DNA from: Marinomonas sp. IMCC 4694
GTDB lineage: Bacteria > Pseudomonadota > Gammaproteobacteria > Pseudomonadales > Marinomonadaceae
Direction of reading: 5' to 3'
Assembly: GCF_008122525.1 (NCBI RefSeq)
Contig: NZ_VSRV01000001.1
Location: forward strand, 496,001-560,000
Length of the DNA: 64,000 nucleotides
A program made the position numbers and the translations under genes. Within the stretch, counting starts at the first letter, position 1. Each line of letters begins with the position of its first letter. Shown piece by piece: positions 44,250-52,863 of the stretch. The notes beneath the pieces were generated by a model. The model saw only the letters and a list, made by a program, of their open reading frames with translations. It ran no database searches and was not told where the DNA came from.

Positions 44250-46825
44250 GTACTCATCGTTCACCCACTGTCGAATTTGAAGGCTCTTGTTTGCATCGCT
44301 TTCTTAAAGAGATGAAGAAACAGCAATTGACCATTGCCAATTTAACTGCGAAACAATCTCGCCAATTTGTACTTCATTATTGTAATCGGTGTCATATCCC
44401 GCCTCATTTACGCGCCATCGATCTTTTTATTGAAAACATTAGTGACGCCATCGAAAGTGTCAGGGACGAATGCGATGACCTTTCACTGCTAGAAGATGAG
44501 TTTGGTGAGGGGCTGATAGGGCTAAGTCGCTTTGCTGATTTTATGGGAAGAAATATAGCCCTGTTGGAGCAAGTTGGTGCTTTTATATGGCATGAAAGAC
44601 CTGACATTGTGGGTGATGAACAACACCCGATGGTGAGTCAATGGGGACGGTATCCCATTTATTCTATGCTGATGAACTCAGCTGAAGATAATGAATATAC
44701 CAGCAATTTTAATGGATTACAGATCATTGTGCTCGCGGCTTATTCATCATTGAGTCATTCGTTAGAGGTCTTTTCAATGTACATGAAAGATCAAGAGAAG
44801 CGCTCTAAGACAAACCAAAGCTCAGCATCATCAGCAGGTTTTTTTATTCGGAATTGGTCAGATAATAATGTGGATGATGACGAGATAGAATTTTTTTGCA
44901 ATGACATTAATGTGTATGAATGGTGTGAAGATATTATAGCGGCACGTGATGACTCAGCTACAGAGGAGCGCCCATTGTATCGTCAAACAATGAGTCCATT
45001 GATTTCGAGGTGGATAAGCTTTGAGTCTCAGCGTAGAGGTGTCAACGCGGCAAGAAAGCGCGGCAAGGCTAAGCCGTATAACCGAAAGTCCGCTGGTTGG
45101 CATGGTGGCTATTGCCGATACAATTCAGGCATCGTTAGCGAGTCTTTTCCTATTGATGACAACGGTGTTGTTGAGGCAGTGGCGTTTGGGGAAGGACTAA
45201 GTTCTATTTCTGTTACTGGTATCAAAGTTAAAAAAACGCCAATCTTGAACTCTGAAGAAGAAGCAAAATACGCCGATTTGGAAGAGGATGAGCAGGGCGA
45301 TTATGATGAGATTATTAGTGTTGAAGACCCAACACCTAGCTGTAACAATATTCTCACGAAGCGACAAATTACTAAAGTTGTACAATCTAATCAAAATTTG
45401 ATTTGTCAATTTTCTAACGCTACCAACGTTGAAATCGCTCAGCTTGTTAAACTTTGTTTAGACGTAATGAGTCGCCCTGCGTTTTATAATGACTTTGTTT
45501 CTCATGCAGCGCCAATTGCTTTATTGATGTTATATACCGGTTGCTCTTTAAGAGATGTTACTCACGGTACCAGATGGTCTGCTGACCACCTTGCTTCTAA
45601 AGCAAAGATAACATCGGTGTTGGTAAGTAGTGAGCGGTTTTGGTTTCTCAAGGTTGCAAATGTTCGACGCACAAAACGGATGACTCAAGATGTTTTAGCG
45701 CAATGCCGAGTTGTTGAGTCATATATTAAAATTCCTGATGAGTTTGGTCTAGCCGATTTTTTAAAAGCACAGCACAAAGAGCATCTAGATCGCAAAGAAA
45801 CTGGGAGGATTTTTAAGAAAAAGCTACCTCAGTACCGACTTATACTGAACAAGTTACTGCGCTTGTTGCCCAATGGTAACCGGTTAAATGAGCATAAAAT
45901 TGCCAATTTTTTACCCGCTCATATAACTCATCAAACCGGTGATATTGCGGCCACGATCTTATCGACTGGCCAGTATCTTCCGCTTGGAAAGACTCTTTTA
46001 CACTATAGTGCTCCTTCACCTCATTACCTTGAAAATAGCAGAGGGAAGGTTTGGAATAAACTCTGTCGTGATATCCCTTTGCCAAGCTTCATTAAGCCAG
46101 AAGAAGACAAATTGCCAGCAATAAGCACATCGTCAGTTTCACCGCTATGCCCGACGTTGGATAGGATTTTTAACATGGTGAAGGAAAGTAAAAGTGCGAT
46201 CAAATCCGCAAAAGATTCTGGTGATATTTTGAATGTTCATAACATGATGACATATTACACCGCTCAGATGTTTGCGTATGGAACGGGAGTGCGTGCTATT
46301 TGCTCACCGCTGGCTTGCTTAACTGCTTTTGATTCAGCCACGAAAACGGTCGTTATCTCTGATAAGGATGGTGATGATTTTTATAACTCCCGATTGTGTA
46401 TATTACCTAAACTCGTTTGTCAGCAGTTAGAGGCCTATCAAAAGCACGTCGAGCAACTCAAAAACACCACTTACTTTTTGGCTATTAACAACAATTCACT
46501 AATAGACATACCAGACTATTTCTATCTCGATAAAGATCTTAATCCTATAGAAATTAAACCTAGCCTAAGCTTTGCGCTTCAAGAGCCTTTTTTACATTTA
46601 CCCATGAATACTAACCGTCGATTTATTCGCACTTATTTGATGGAAAAAGGAGTGAGAGGTGAGTTGATTAATGCGTTCATGGGGCACTGGGGGGTAGGGC
46701 AAGAGCCTTGGGGTAAATTCTCAACATGCTCGCCATTTGAGCTTATTGAGATGGTGGCGCCAAATATTGACGAGATGCTTACCACTTTTAAATTCACTAT
46801 TGAGCGGGGGCTTGCAGATGCTTGA
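44246..46825 (+). CDS. Large tyrosine-recombinase-like protein, probably degenerate (trio gene 2)
   Basis: An 859-residue protein starting at TTG 44246, with AGGAGGG 7 bp upstream and a 4-bp overlap with the preceding gene. The C-terminal 200 residues follow the tyrosine-recombinase catalytic plan: YGTGVRAICSPLACL (Arg I, about 680), TNRRFIRTYLMEKG in place of HxLRHTF (about 789) and NAFMGHWGVGQEPWG (the GH box, about 811). The box II His is Asn, and the usual Tyr position reads GKFS, so the active site appears incomplete. An acidic linker (EEEAKYADLEEDEQGD) lies near residue 340. It probably works with the next protein as part of a multi-recombinase complex. Confidence 0.75.
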   Translation: MSTHRSPTVEFEGSCLHRFLKEMKKQQLTIANLTAKQSRQFVLHYCNRCHIPPHLRAIDLFIENISDAIESVRDECDDLSLLEDEFGEGLIGLSRFADFMGRNIALLEQVGAFIWHERPDIVGDEQHPMVSQWGRYPIYSMLMNSAEDNEYTSNFNGLQIIVLAAYSSLSHSLEVFSMYMKDQEKRSKTNQSSASSAGFFIRNWSDNNVDDDEIEFFCNDINVYEWCEDIIAARDDSATEERPLYRQTMSPLISRWISFESQRRGVNAARKRGKAKPYNRKSAGWHGGYCRYNSGIVSESFPIDDNGVVEAVAFGEGLSSISVTGIKVKKTPILNSEEEAKYADLEEDEQGDYDEIISVEDPTPSCNNILTKRQITKVVQSNQNLICQFSNATNVEIAQLVKLCLDVMSRPAFYNDFVSHAAPIALLMLYTGCSLRDVTHGTRWSADHLASKAKITSVLVSSERFWFLKVANVRRTKRMTQDVLAQCRVVESYIKIPDEFGLADFLKAQHKEHLDRKETGRIFKKKLPQYRLILNKLLRLLPNGNRLNEHKIANFLPAHITHQTGDIAATILSTGQYLPLGKTLLHYSAPSPHYLENSRGKVWNKLCRDIPLPSFIKPEEDKLPAISTSSVSPLCPTLDRIFNMVKESKSAIKSAKDSGDILNVHNMMTYYTAQMFAYGTGVRAICSPLACLTAFDSATKTVVISDKDGDDFYNSRLCILPKLVCQQLEAYQKHVEQLKNTTYFLAINNNSLIDIPDYFYLDKDLNPIEIKPSLSFALQEPFLHLPMNTNRRFIRTYLMEKGVRGELINAFMGHWGVGQEPWGKFSTCSPFELIEMVAPNIDEMLTTFKFTIERGLADA

Positions 46826-49800
46826 ATTACAAGTGATTGAGTCTAATGTCTCATGGAGAGCTGAAATAACAGAAAAGCGGTGGCCGATTTTTCACGAGTT
46901 TGAATTAGCAATAGGTGACTTAGAAAAGCCGTATTTTGAGTGCTTTATGACTTGGCTTGTCGAAGATGACAGCACAGATTCAAGGGGCATTATTAATGGG
47001 TACAGTCGTTTTAAAAAATGTAAAAAATTTAATGCTAACAAACTTTTTAATCGATTCATCAACACCTGCAAGCTAGATGCTGAAGGTATTGTTCATGTGT
47101 CTAAGGTGCTAAGGGCACTTGTCGTATATTTGAAAAAAATAGGTGAATTAGACAGTAGTGCTTCTCTTCCAGCTTTAACACAAAAAATGCATCGCGAAGC
47201 TGGGCGTTTAACGCCTATTCGATTTAATCGTTATGTTGTTTTGTATAAAGATGTTGTTAGCGCTTTATCTGAGTCTCTAAAGCAGCCGAATTGTACGGGT
47301 GATGTGAAGAGGGGGCAAATACTACTGTCGTCCGTTTTATATGGTGGCCTTCTATCAGTGGATAGTTTATATGGCCTTTTGGTTAATTCGTCTAGGTCAC
47401 CTTGTGTTGTAAACAGTCAACATGTTTGGTCCTTAGACCTAAAAGCAAGCGAGTATTCGTACTCTGAAAGTCGCTTATGGTACCCAGATATACTGACCGA
47501 AACGCTCTTACTCAAGAGTCAGATCCCGGAAATTGAAACAATAACAAGTCAAAAACGAGAGATGAAGAAGAAAATAACATCTCTTATTCAAGAAGTTTTC
47601 TCAAACCTGCCCGTGAGTGTAAAAAAAATGCTCGCAATTAAGAAAGTAAATCTTACAACTCTTCTTAATGTGGTATCCGTTCATTATGAGCAGTTCGTAC
47701 CTTCGTTTGTTGTCCGGTATTGTTATAGAGAGTTTATTAGTCATTCATTAAAACCGAGCGCTCTTAATCGTTTGGCGGGTTGTTGTGTTTTAGATGATGG
47801 TCTTGGAAAGAGTGATTTACCTGTTAGATCTACCTGGGGTCCTAGTGATCAATATTTATCACTGAGTAGTGATACTAACTTGATGGGCAATACATCTGAG
47901 CAAGAGGAAGATGATCAGGCTGCAAGCTGGACTTGGGTTGAAAAGCACATCAAACAGGCAGACAGCAAGAAAAGCTTGGAGTGTGACATTTCAGTTCTAC
48001 TCAAAAACAATACTGAATTGGAGCCGGTACAAAGGCTGGTACTGATGTGGGGAGCACATTTAGCATCAGTAGGTAGTAATGATTTCACAAATCTACAGAC
48101 AAAGCGTATTAGCTATATGATGTGTTCGGTCGGTTCTCGACTGACAGGTTTGGTACAAAACGATGATATGAGTTTGTACTCATCTGAAGATTTGGAAGGG
48201 CTATATGAAGAGCTCCTTGGTACGGTTTCATCGACCGGGTTAAAAAGAAAATTGGCCAGTATGCTGGATCGGTTTCAAAAATACTTGGAAAGCCACCACT
48301 GTGTTGACGCTATTGATTCAATAGAAGTGTTTGGAATTCAAAATTCACCTCTGCCCGTCGATGCTAATGTTCTGCTTGTTGACGAATATTTAAATGTCTT
48401 AAAAACCTTGGAAGGTATTGATGAGCTCGACTTATCACCAGAGGTGAATGTCGTAATCAGATTAATATTTATTCTTGGATACCGCTGTGGACTAAGGCAG
48501 AGCGAAGGCTTAAAACTGAGAGTGGAGGACATTCAAGGTGATGAAGATTGTTACCTTCTTATCAGGCCTCATCATTATCGAAGGCTCAAGACAAATAACG
48601 CTAAGCGCCACTTTAAGCTGAGTCATTTTCTAAGTCATGGTGAGTTATTGCTGTTTAGGAGTTGGGTGAACAAGAGGCGTGAGCAGCTTGCAAGCGGGGA
48701 AAGTAGTTCGCCTTTTCTATTTGCATGCGCATCAAAAGGATATAGCTGTATAAATGCAGATTTGGTGTTTCCTGTAATCCACAAAGTAATGCGGGCTGTA
48801 TGTGGGGATGACTCCCTGAGATATCACAACCTTCGTCACTCATTTGCAACTCTGACATTATTAAAGCTGATGAATGAGGGGGCTTGTCAGTTATCCATCT
48901 ATGAACAGCACCCAGAAACACAGAACTGGTTGGCTGATAATGTAGCTTTTAAGCATTACTTATACGCGAGCCAAGATCCAACCAGAAGACACCTTTATGC
49001 GTTATCGATACTGATGGGGCATGCGTCGCCAGAGACAACATTGGAACATTACATTCATTGTATGGATTACCTTGCTCGCTTTTCTATTGAAAAACGAATA
49101 ATGCCGACGGCAGAAATACTGTCGGATGCATCAGGGCAATCTTTAACTACCATCTATCGATGGTTGCGTGATGGTGCTGATGGGTATCGTTTGGGTCTAC
49201 ATAAGAAGTACAAAAAAATCTTACCGCAGCCCAATCAAACGGTGTTTTCTGCTGCGATTTCTAATTTCAGATTGGAGCTCATCGCCAATAATACGGTTAG
49301 AAAATTTGATGACTGTCGAAAAGTATTGTTTAAACTGATTCAAAGCCCAGTATTAAAAATCGATGAATATAAGCAGTATGATGTGTTATTAGAGCAAACT
49401 GGAGTCAATGCATCAGAGATCAAGAAGTGGGAAAGAAATCTCCTGTCTTTGCTCGGTCTAGATAGGCATAAAATTACTTCTGGCGGTGTTGAAAACGGCT
49501 CAAGAAGAATCAACTTAGAGCGCTATCAAAACGAAACGCTACCGTTGCCAGCCAAGCCAAGAAACATCGATATTGATCATAATGCTTATATCGAGGTGGT
49601 AGACCGTCTTCAGATTATGGCCAAAGAAGACCCTGTCAAACTGCAAGCTCTATTAAAAGGTTTTTCTAAACATACCCAAAAGCGAAACTACCTATTCAGG
49701 TTTACTGACATTGCTTCCGCCGAACCAGTCATCGATGCATTAAGTGCATTGACTAACGATAAGGTATCGTTGTCATTTACGTTGTTGCATGGGCAAAAGC

Positions 49801-50024
49801 AATCAGACAATAACGTGAGACGAGTCTGTATCCCATATTGGCGAATGGGCTTAAAACTCTCTAAGAAATGCAGCTTTATATCTCGCCTTGCAAACAGCGA
49901 TGCTAAAGCAGGTGAATTTGGGTGGTTTGGTGTTAACTTGGTTAACACCAAAACAGGCAAGGCCATTGAAGGGCTAAGATATGCTTTCGCAATGATGTAT
50001 GTGTTAGAGGTAAGTGCTGTTTAG
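46818..50024 (+). CDS. Large tyrosine recombinase (trio gene 3)
   Basis: A 1068-residue protein from the ATG at 46818, overlapping the previous gene by 8 bp. A complete tyrosine-recombinase site lies at residues about 550-745: Arg in LGYRCGLRQSEGLKL, Lys region HHYRRLKTNNAKRHFKL, HNLRHSFATL (H-x-x-R), LMGHASPETTLEHYIH (GH box and candidate nucleophile Tyr near 743). A long N-terminal extension and about 320 C-terminal residues are unassigned; after the catalytic domain, ASGQSLTTIYRWLRDG looks like a helix-turn-helix. It is much longer than phage integrases (about 400). Likely catalytic partner of the preceding protein. Confidence 0.85.
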   Translation: MLELQVIESNVSWRAEITEKRWPIFHEFELAIGDLEKPYFECFMTWLVEDDSTDSRGIINGYSRFKKCKKFNANKLFNRFINTCKLDAEGIVHVSKVLRALVVYLKKIGELDSSASLPALTQKMHREAGRLTPIRFNRYVVLYKDVVSALSESLKQPNCTGDVKRGQILLSSVLYGGLLSVDSLYGLLVNSSRSPCVVNSQHVWSLDLKASEYSYSESRLWYPDILTETLLLKSQIPEIETITSQKREMKKKITSLIQEVFSNLPVSVKKMLAIKKVNLTTLLNVVSVHYEQFVPSFVVRYCYREFISHSLKPSALNRLAGCCVLDDGLGKSDLPVRSTWGPSDQYLSLSSDTNLMGNTSEQEEDDQAASWTWVEKHIKQADSKKSLECDISVLLKNNTELEPVQRLVLMWGAHLASVGSNDFTNLQTKRISYMMCSVGSRLTGLVQNDDMSLYSSEDLEGLYEELLGTVSSTGLKRKLASMLDRFQKYLESHHCVDAIDSIEVFGIQNSPLPVDANVLLVDEYLNVLKTLEGIDELDLSPEVNVVIRLIFILGYRCGLRQSEGLKLRVEDIQGDEDCYLLIRPHHYRRLKTNNAKRHFKLSHFLSHGELLLFRSWVNKRREQLASGESSSPFLFACASKGYSCINADLVFPVIHKVMRAVCGDDSLRYHNLRHSFATLTLLKLMNEGACQLSIYEQHPETQNWLADNVAFKHYLYASQDPTRRHLYALSILMGHASPETTLEHYIHCMDYLARFSIEKRIMPTAEILSDASGQSLTTIYRWLRDGADGYRLGLHKKYKKILPQPNQTVFSAAISNFRLELIANNTVRKFDDCRKVLFKLIQSPVLKIDEYKQYDVLLEQTGVNASEIKKWERNLLSLLGLDRHKITSGGVENGSRRINLERYQNETLPLPAKPRNIDIDHNAYIEVVDRLQIMAKEDPVKLQALLKGFSKHTQKRNYLFRFTDIASAEPVIDALSALTNDKVSLSFTLLHGQKQSDNNVRRVCIPYWRMGLKLSKKCSFISRLANSDAKAGEFGWFGVNLVNTKTGKAIEGLRYAFAMMYVLEVSAV

Positions 50025-50270
50025 TAAACCTGGAAAGTCCATAATGCTGTGTTTATTTATGCTACTTTTATAGCGAGAAGTGGTTAATTATAAGAAGAAA
50101 TATAATTGTATATAATTGGCGCACAAGAAGGGTGATTTGCCACTTTATTTGATTGTTTATTAACTATTCATACCGACCTAGGGTCTAGGGAAGGCACGAA
50201 CAAGTCCTTGCCATGAGACAATTCATTTTTAATCTTCGAGTTTAACCATGTAACATCAACTGGCTGCTGA
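50025..50270. other. AT-rich spacer after the recombinase trio
   Basis: Contains two TATAATTG copies ten bases apart (about 50101-50120) but no gene, tRNA-end copy or clear terminator. The island's recombination end should lie in or near it. Confidence 0.35.
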
Positions 50271-50363
50271 GGCTTAGATAAGAATGACGCCAAACTGGCG
50301 ATGCTGTTTGCCTTAGCCAATGTCTTTAGAGTTGACCAGATGATTCGAGCCGCAAGGTATTAA
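50271..50363 (+). pseudogene. C-terminal remnant of an IS5-like transposase
   Basis: Thirty codons in frame, GLDKNDAKLAMLFALANVFR then VDQMIRAARY and a stop, with no start. KN-x(6)-LFALAN is the usual C-terminal motif of IS5-family transposases. The upstream frame closes at 50268-50270, so this is a decayed fragment. Confidence 0.6.
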
Positions 50364-50374
50364 TCCGTTCAAAA

Positions 50375-50410
50375 GCCCCTAAATAAAGCTGAATGAGCTT
50401 ATTTAGGGGC
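50375..50410. terminator. Strong hairpin at the island's right side
   Basis: GCCCCTAAATAA and TTATTTAGGGGC form a perfect 12-bp inverted repeat with a 12-bp interior (AGCTGAATGAGC) that can pair further. No T tract follows on the plus strand. It may be a terminator, an element end or an att-like structure. Confidence 0.5.
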
Positions 50411-50571
50411 GGAAAGTGCTAGAATGAGCTACATATTGTACTTTTTTCTTGAATGAAAGAAGTTTAGTGTGTTTCGACTTCTTAATTGCAGTTTCCCTAA
50501 GCTTTTGCAGTATTTTGTGCATGATTTCTTTGCAAGTAATATGAAGCGCTTGTTAATTCTTTTTATCAATA

Positions 50572-51465
50572 TTAAAGGTGTGCCAGCTCGCGTCTAAATA
50601 ATGTCTCTAATACTTGTGCTGTTGGTGTTAGGGGGGTGCCTCGGAGTCGAATAATTCCCACGGTGACATCACCCGGTTGTGGCGATATATCAAACGTTTG
50701 TACGGCGTTGCCGCAGAGTGGATCATCAAATAAACGTGCAGGACCATAACCGATTAAATCCGTGCGTCTCATCATTTCTAGCATTAAAAAGGGGGATGAA
50801 CACTCCACAATGTGTGCTGGGCGAGGCAAATTTTGTTGCGTCAACCAAGTCAGGAAAAGGTTTGAACTACTGCCTTGGCTTAAATTCAGCACCCAGCGTT
50901 GCTGTAATAACGTGGGCCAGTCATGTGAATGCGCCACGGGGTGCGCTTCTCGTCCCGCCACGCAGGAGCGAATAGCAACCATAGGCGTGAAGCTTAATTC
51001 GGAGGGCAGCTGAGTGGAGGCGGCAATGGCGACCCCAAAATCCAGTCTGCCTTCTAGCAAGTCAGGAATAATGCCGGTCAATAAACCTTCTTTTAAACTT
51101 AAACTAGCGTCGGGTAAGGCTTGGGTAAACTGCCGATAAATAGACGGAAAAAAAGACACCATGGTCACCGGTGTTAATCCCACCCGCACTCGTCCGCCAC
51201 GCCCACCGGCAATCTGTTTGATTTCATCGCGCGCGGATTCAAGCGTTTCTAACACTAACCGTGCTCGCCTTAATAGCGCTTCCCCCGCGAACGTGAAGCT
51301 AACACCTCGATAACTGCGTTGAAATAATTCGGCGCCTAAGTCGATTTCTAACTCTCGCATGGTGCGGGTTAGCGCGCTTTGACTGATGCCCATATTGCGC
51401 GCGGCTGCTCGAATAGAGCCGTTATCGGCGATTTGAACCAAGCCTCTAATTTGTTGATGCTTCAT
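50572..51465 (-). CDS. LysR-family regulator of the amidohydrolase-TRAP operon
   Basis: A 297-residue LysR-type regulator. HTH at about residues 12-60 (NGSIRAAARNMGISQSALTRTMRELEIDLGAEL, then FQRSYRGVSFT), followed by a PBP2-type effector domain (VRVGLTPVTMVSFFPSI). It is divergent from the M20 amidohydrolase with a 104-bp intergenic region that holds a LysR-type inverted repeat. It probably activates the amidohydrolase/TRAP genes in response to the transported compound. Confidence 0.9.
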   Translation of the reverse strand: MKHQQIRGLVQIADNGSIRAAARNMGISQSALTRTMRELEIDLGAELFQRSYRGVSFTFAGEALLRRARLVLETLESARDEIKQIAGGRGGRVRVGLTPVTMVSFFPSIYRQFTQALPDASLSLKEGLLTGIIPDLLEGRLDFGVAIAASTQLPSELSFTPMVAIRSCVAGREAHPVAHSHDWPTLLQQRWVLNLSQGSSSNLFLTWLTQQNLPRPAHIVECSSPFLMLEMMRRTDLIGYGPARLFDDPLCGNAVQTFDISPQPGDVTVGIIRLRGTPLTPTAQVLETLFRRELAHL

Positions 51466-51502
51466 GGTTAGATGACCTCAAAATGTGTTCACCATGGCGA
51501 TA

Positions 51503-51522
51503 TTAGTGTCTTTTATCACTAA
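51503..51522. promoter_or_regulatory. Candidate LysR box upstream of amidohydrolase gene
   Basis: TTAGTG and CACTAA form an inverted repeat with an 8-bp spacer. It overlaps the poor -35 region (about 51510) of a promoter whose -10 reads TATACT at 51533-51538. This is the typical layout of an activator-dependent LysR target. Confidence 0.5.
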
Positions 51523-51569
51523 GTGAAAGTCCTATACTCGACTATATCGTTGCTACAGAGAATAATAAA

Positions 51570-52778
51570 ATGACCAGTCAACTACTTGATAAAGACACGA
51601 TGCAAGCTTGGCGACATCAGATTCATCAACAGCCAGAGCTAGGGTTTGAAGAACATGCTACCAGTCAGCTGGTGGCGGAAAATTTACGCCAGTGGGGCTA
51701 CGAAGTGACGACAGGGTTAGCCGTTACGGGTGTCGTTGGTAAAATGGTGTTTGGTGATGGGAAAGGACTAAGCATTGGCCTGCGAGCCGATATGGATGCC
51801 CTGCCATTACAAGAACAAACCGGTTTGCCATGGCAAAGTCAGCAGAGTGGTAAGATGCACGCCTGTGGGCATGATGGTCATACCGCTATGTTGTTAGGCG
51901 CGGCGAAGGCGTTAGCCAGCCTTAAAGAGCAAGCGAATTACCCTTTAAATGGCACGCTCATCATGATTTTTCAGCCAGCTGAGGAAGTCGGTGGCGGCGG
52001 CGGCGCTCAGCGCATGTTGGACGAGGGGTTGTTCACGCGTTTTCCTTGCGATGAAATCTATGCGTTACATAATTTCCCCGGTACTCCGGTGGGGCAATGT
52101 GTCTTTCGCCCTGGCCCATTTATGTGCTCATCAGATAAAGTTCGCATTCAAATCAAAGGCAAAGGCGGCCATGGTGGCTTGCCTCAGCTTGCCATTGATC
52201 CAACCCCGCCTTTAGCGGCAATGGTACTGGGGCTTCAGGCTATTGTGGCGCGTAATCTTGATCCGTTAGACACCGGTGTAGTCAGTATCGGAAGACTACA
52301 AGCGGGGACGACGTACAATATCATTCCAGAAACATCTCAACTTGAACTGAGTGTGAGAGCCTTGCAGCCACATGCTCGCAAGCGCCTCCATGAACGCATT
52401 AAAACCTTATGTGAACAGACCGCAAGCGCCTATGAATGCGAGGCTGAAGTGCTGATTGAAGAAGGCTATCCTGTGCTGATTAATCATCTCTCACCCGTGC
52501 AACGCATAGTGTCTGCCGCGAAAGCAGTATTTGGCCAAGATGGCGTCGATGATCAAGGGCGGCCTCTGACGGGCAGTGAAGATTTTGCTTATATGTTACA
52601 GGCCGTGCCTGGCTGTTACGTATTGATTGGTAATGGCGACAATGGCTATACCAAAGGCCAGCCGCTTGCCGGCCCATGCAGTGTTCATAACCCTCATTAT
52701 GATTTTAACGACGAAATATTGGTGCAAGGCGCACAGTTATGGGTGCAACTCATTACGGAGGCGTTTCGAACGCGCTAG
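51570..52778 (+). CDS. M20-family amidohydrolase (hippurate hydrolase-like)
   Basis: A 402-residue zinc-dependent M20D amidohydrolase of the HipO / IAA-amino-acid hydrolase group. It begins with WRHQIHQQPELGFEEHATSQ; the metal motifs are RADMDALPLQE, MHACGHDGHTAMLLG, FQPAEEVGGGGGAQRML, LHNFPGTPVGQC and the closing GSEDFAYMLQ. These enzymes hydrolyse N-acyl or N-aroyl amino acids. With a TRAP uptake system downstream and the benzoate dioxygenase operon nearby, hippurate (benzoylglycine) is an attractive substrate; this is inference, as N-acetyl amino acids or other conjugates would also fit. Confidence 0.85.
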   Translation: MTSQLLDKDTMQAWRHQIHQQPELGFEEHATSQLVAENLRQWGYEVTTGLAVTGVVGKMVFGDGKGLSIGLRADMDALPLQEQTGLPWQSQQSGKMHACGHDGHTAMLLGAAKALASLKEQANYPLNGTLIMIFQPAEEVGGGGGAQRMLDEGLFTRFPCDEIYALHNFPGTPVGQCVFRPGPFMCSSDKVRIQIKGKGGHGGLPQLAIDPTPPLAAMVLGLQAIVARNLDPLDTGVVSIGRLQAGTTYNIIPETSQLELSVRALQPHARKRLHERIKTLCEQTASAYECEAEVLIEEGYPVLINHLSPVQRIVSAAKAVFGQDGVDDQGRPLTGSEDFAYMLQAVPGCYVLIGNGDNGYTKGQPLAGPCSVHNPHYDFNDEILVQGAQLWVQLITEAFRTR

Positions 52779-52863
52779 CATTATTTGAAACTGAGTACGA
52801 TGACTAAAAACGAACGCTAAAAATAACAAAATAATAGTATGATAACAACAAAAGGTGACCGGT

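Larger units (their letters stand above)
25476..50410. mobile_element. Genomic island / accessory region with defence genes and large recombinases
   Basis: From the tRNA-Arg 3' end to an IS5-like remnant, the gene content changes from core metabolism to regulators, restriction-modification and Septu-type defence genes, three insertion sequences and recombinases. The DNA is visibly richer in A+T than its flanks. The left limit is the tRNA. The right limit is placed after the hairpin at 50375-50410 by content only, because no flanking direct repeat was found. It may be a mosaic of two elements, one with the tRNA-side regulator pair and one with the recombinase trio. Confidence 0.65.

Noticed and set aside
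50572..51465. LysR gene at 50572 as the benABCD regulator (BenM)
   Set aside because: Its position divergent from the amidohydrolase and the XylS-type operator at benA both argue for other roles; no BenM-type ATAC-N7-GTAT site was seen upstream of benA.
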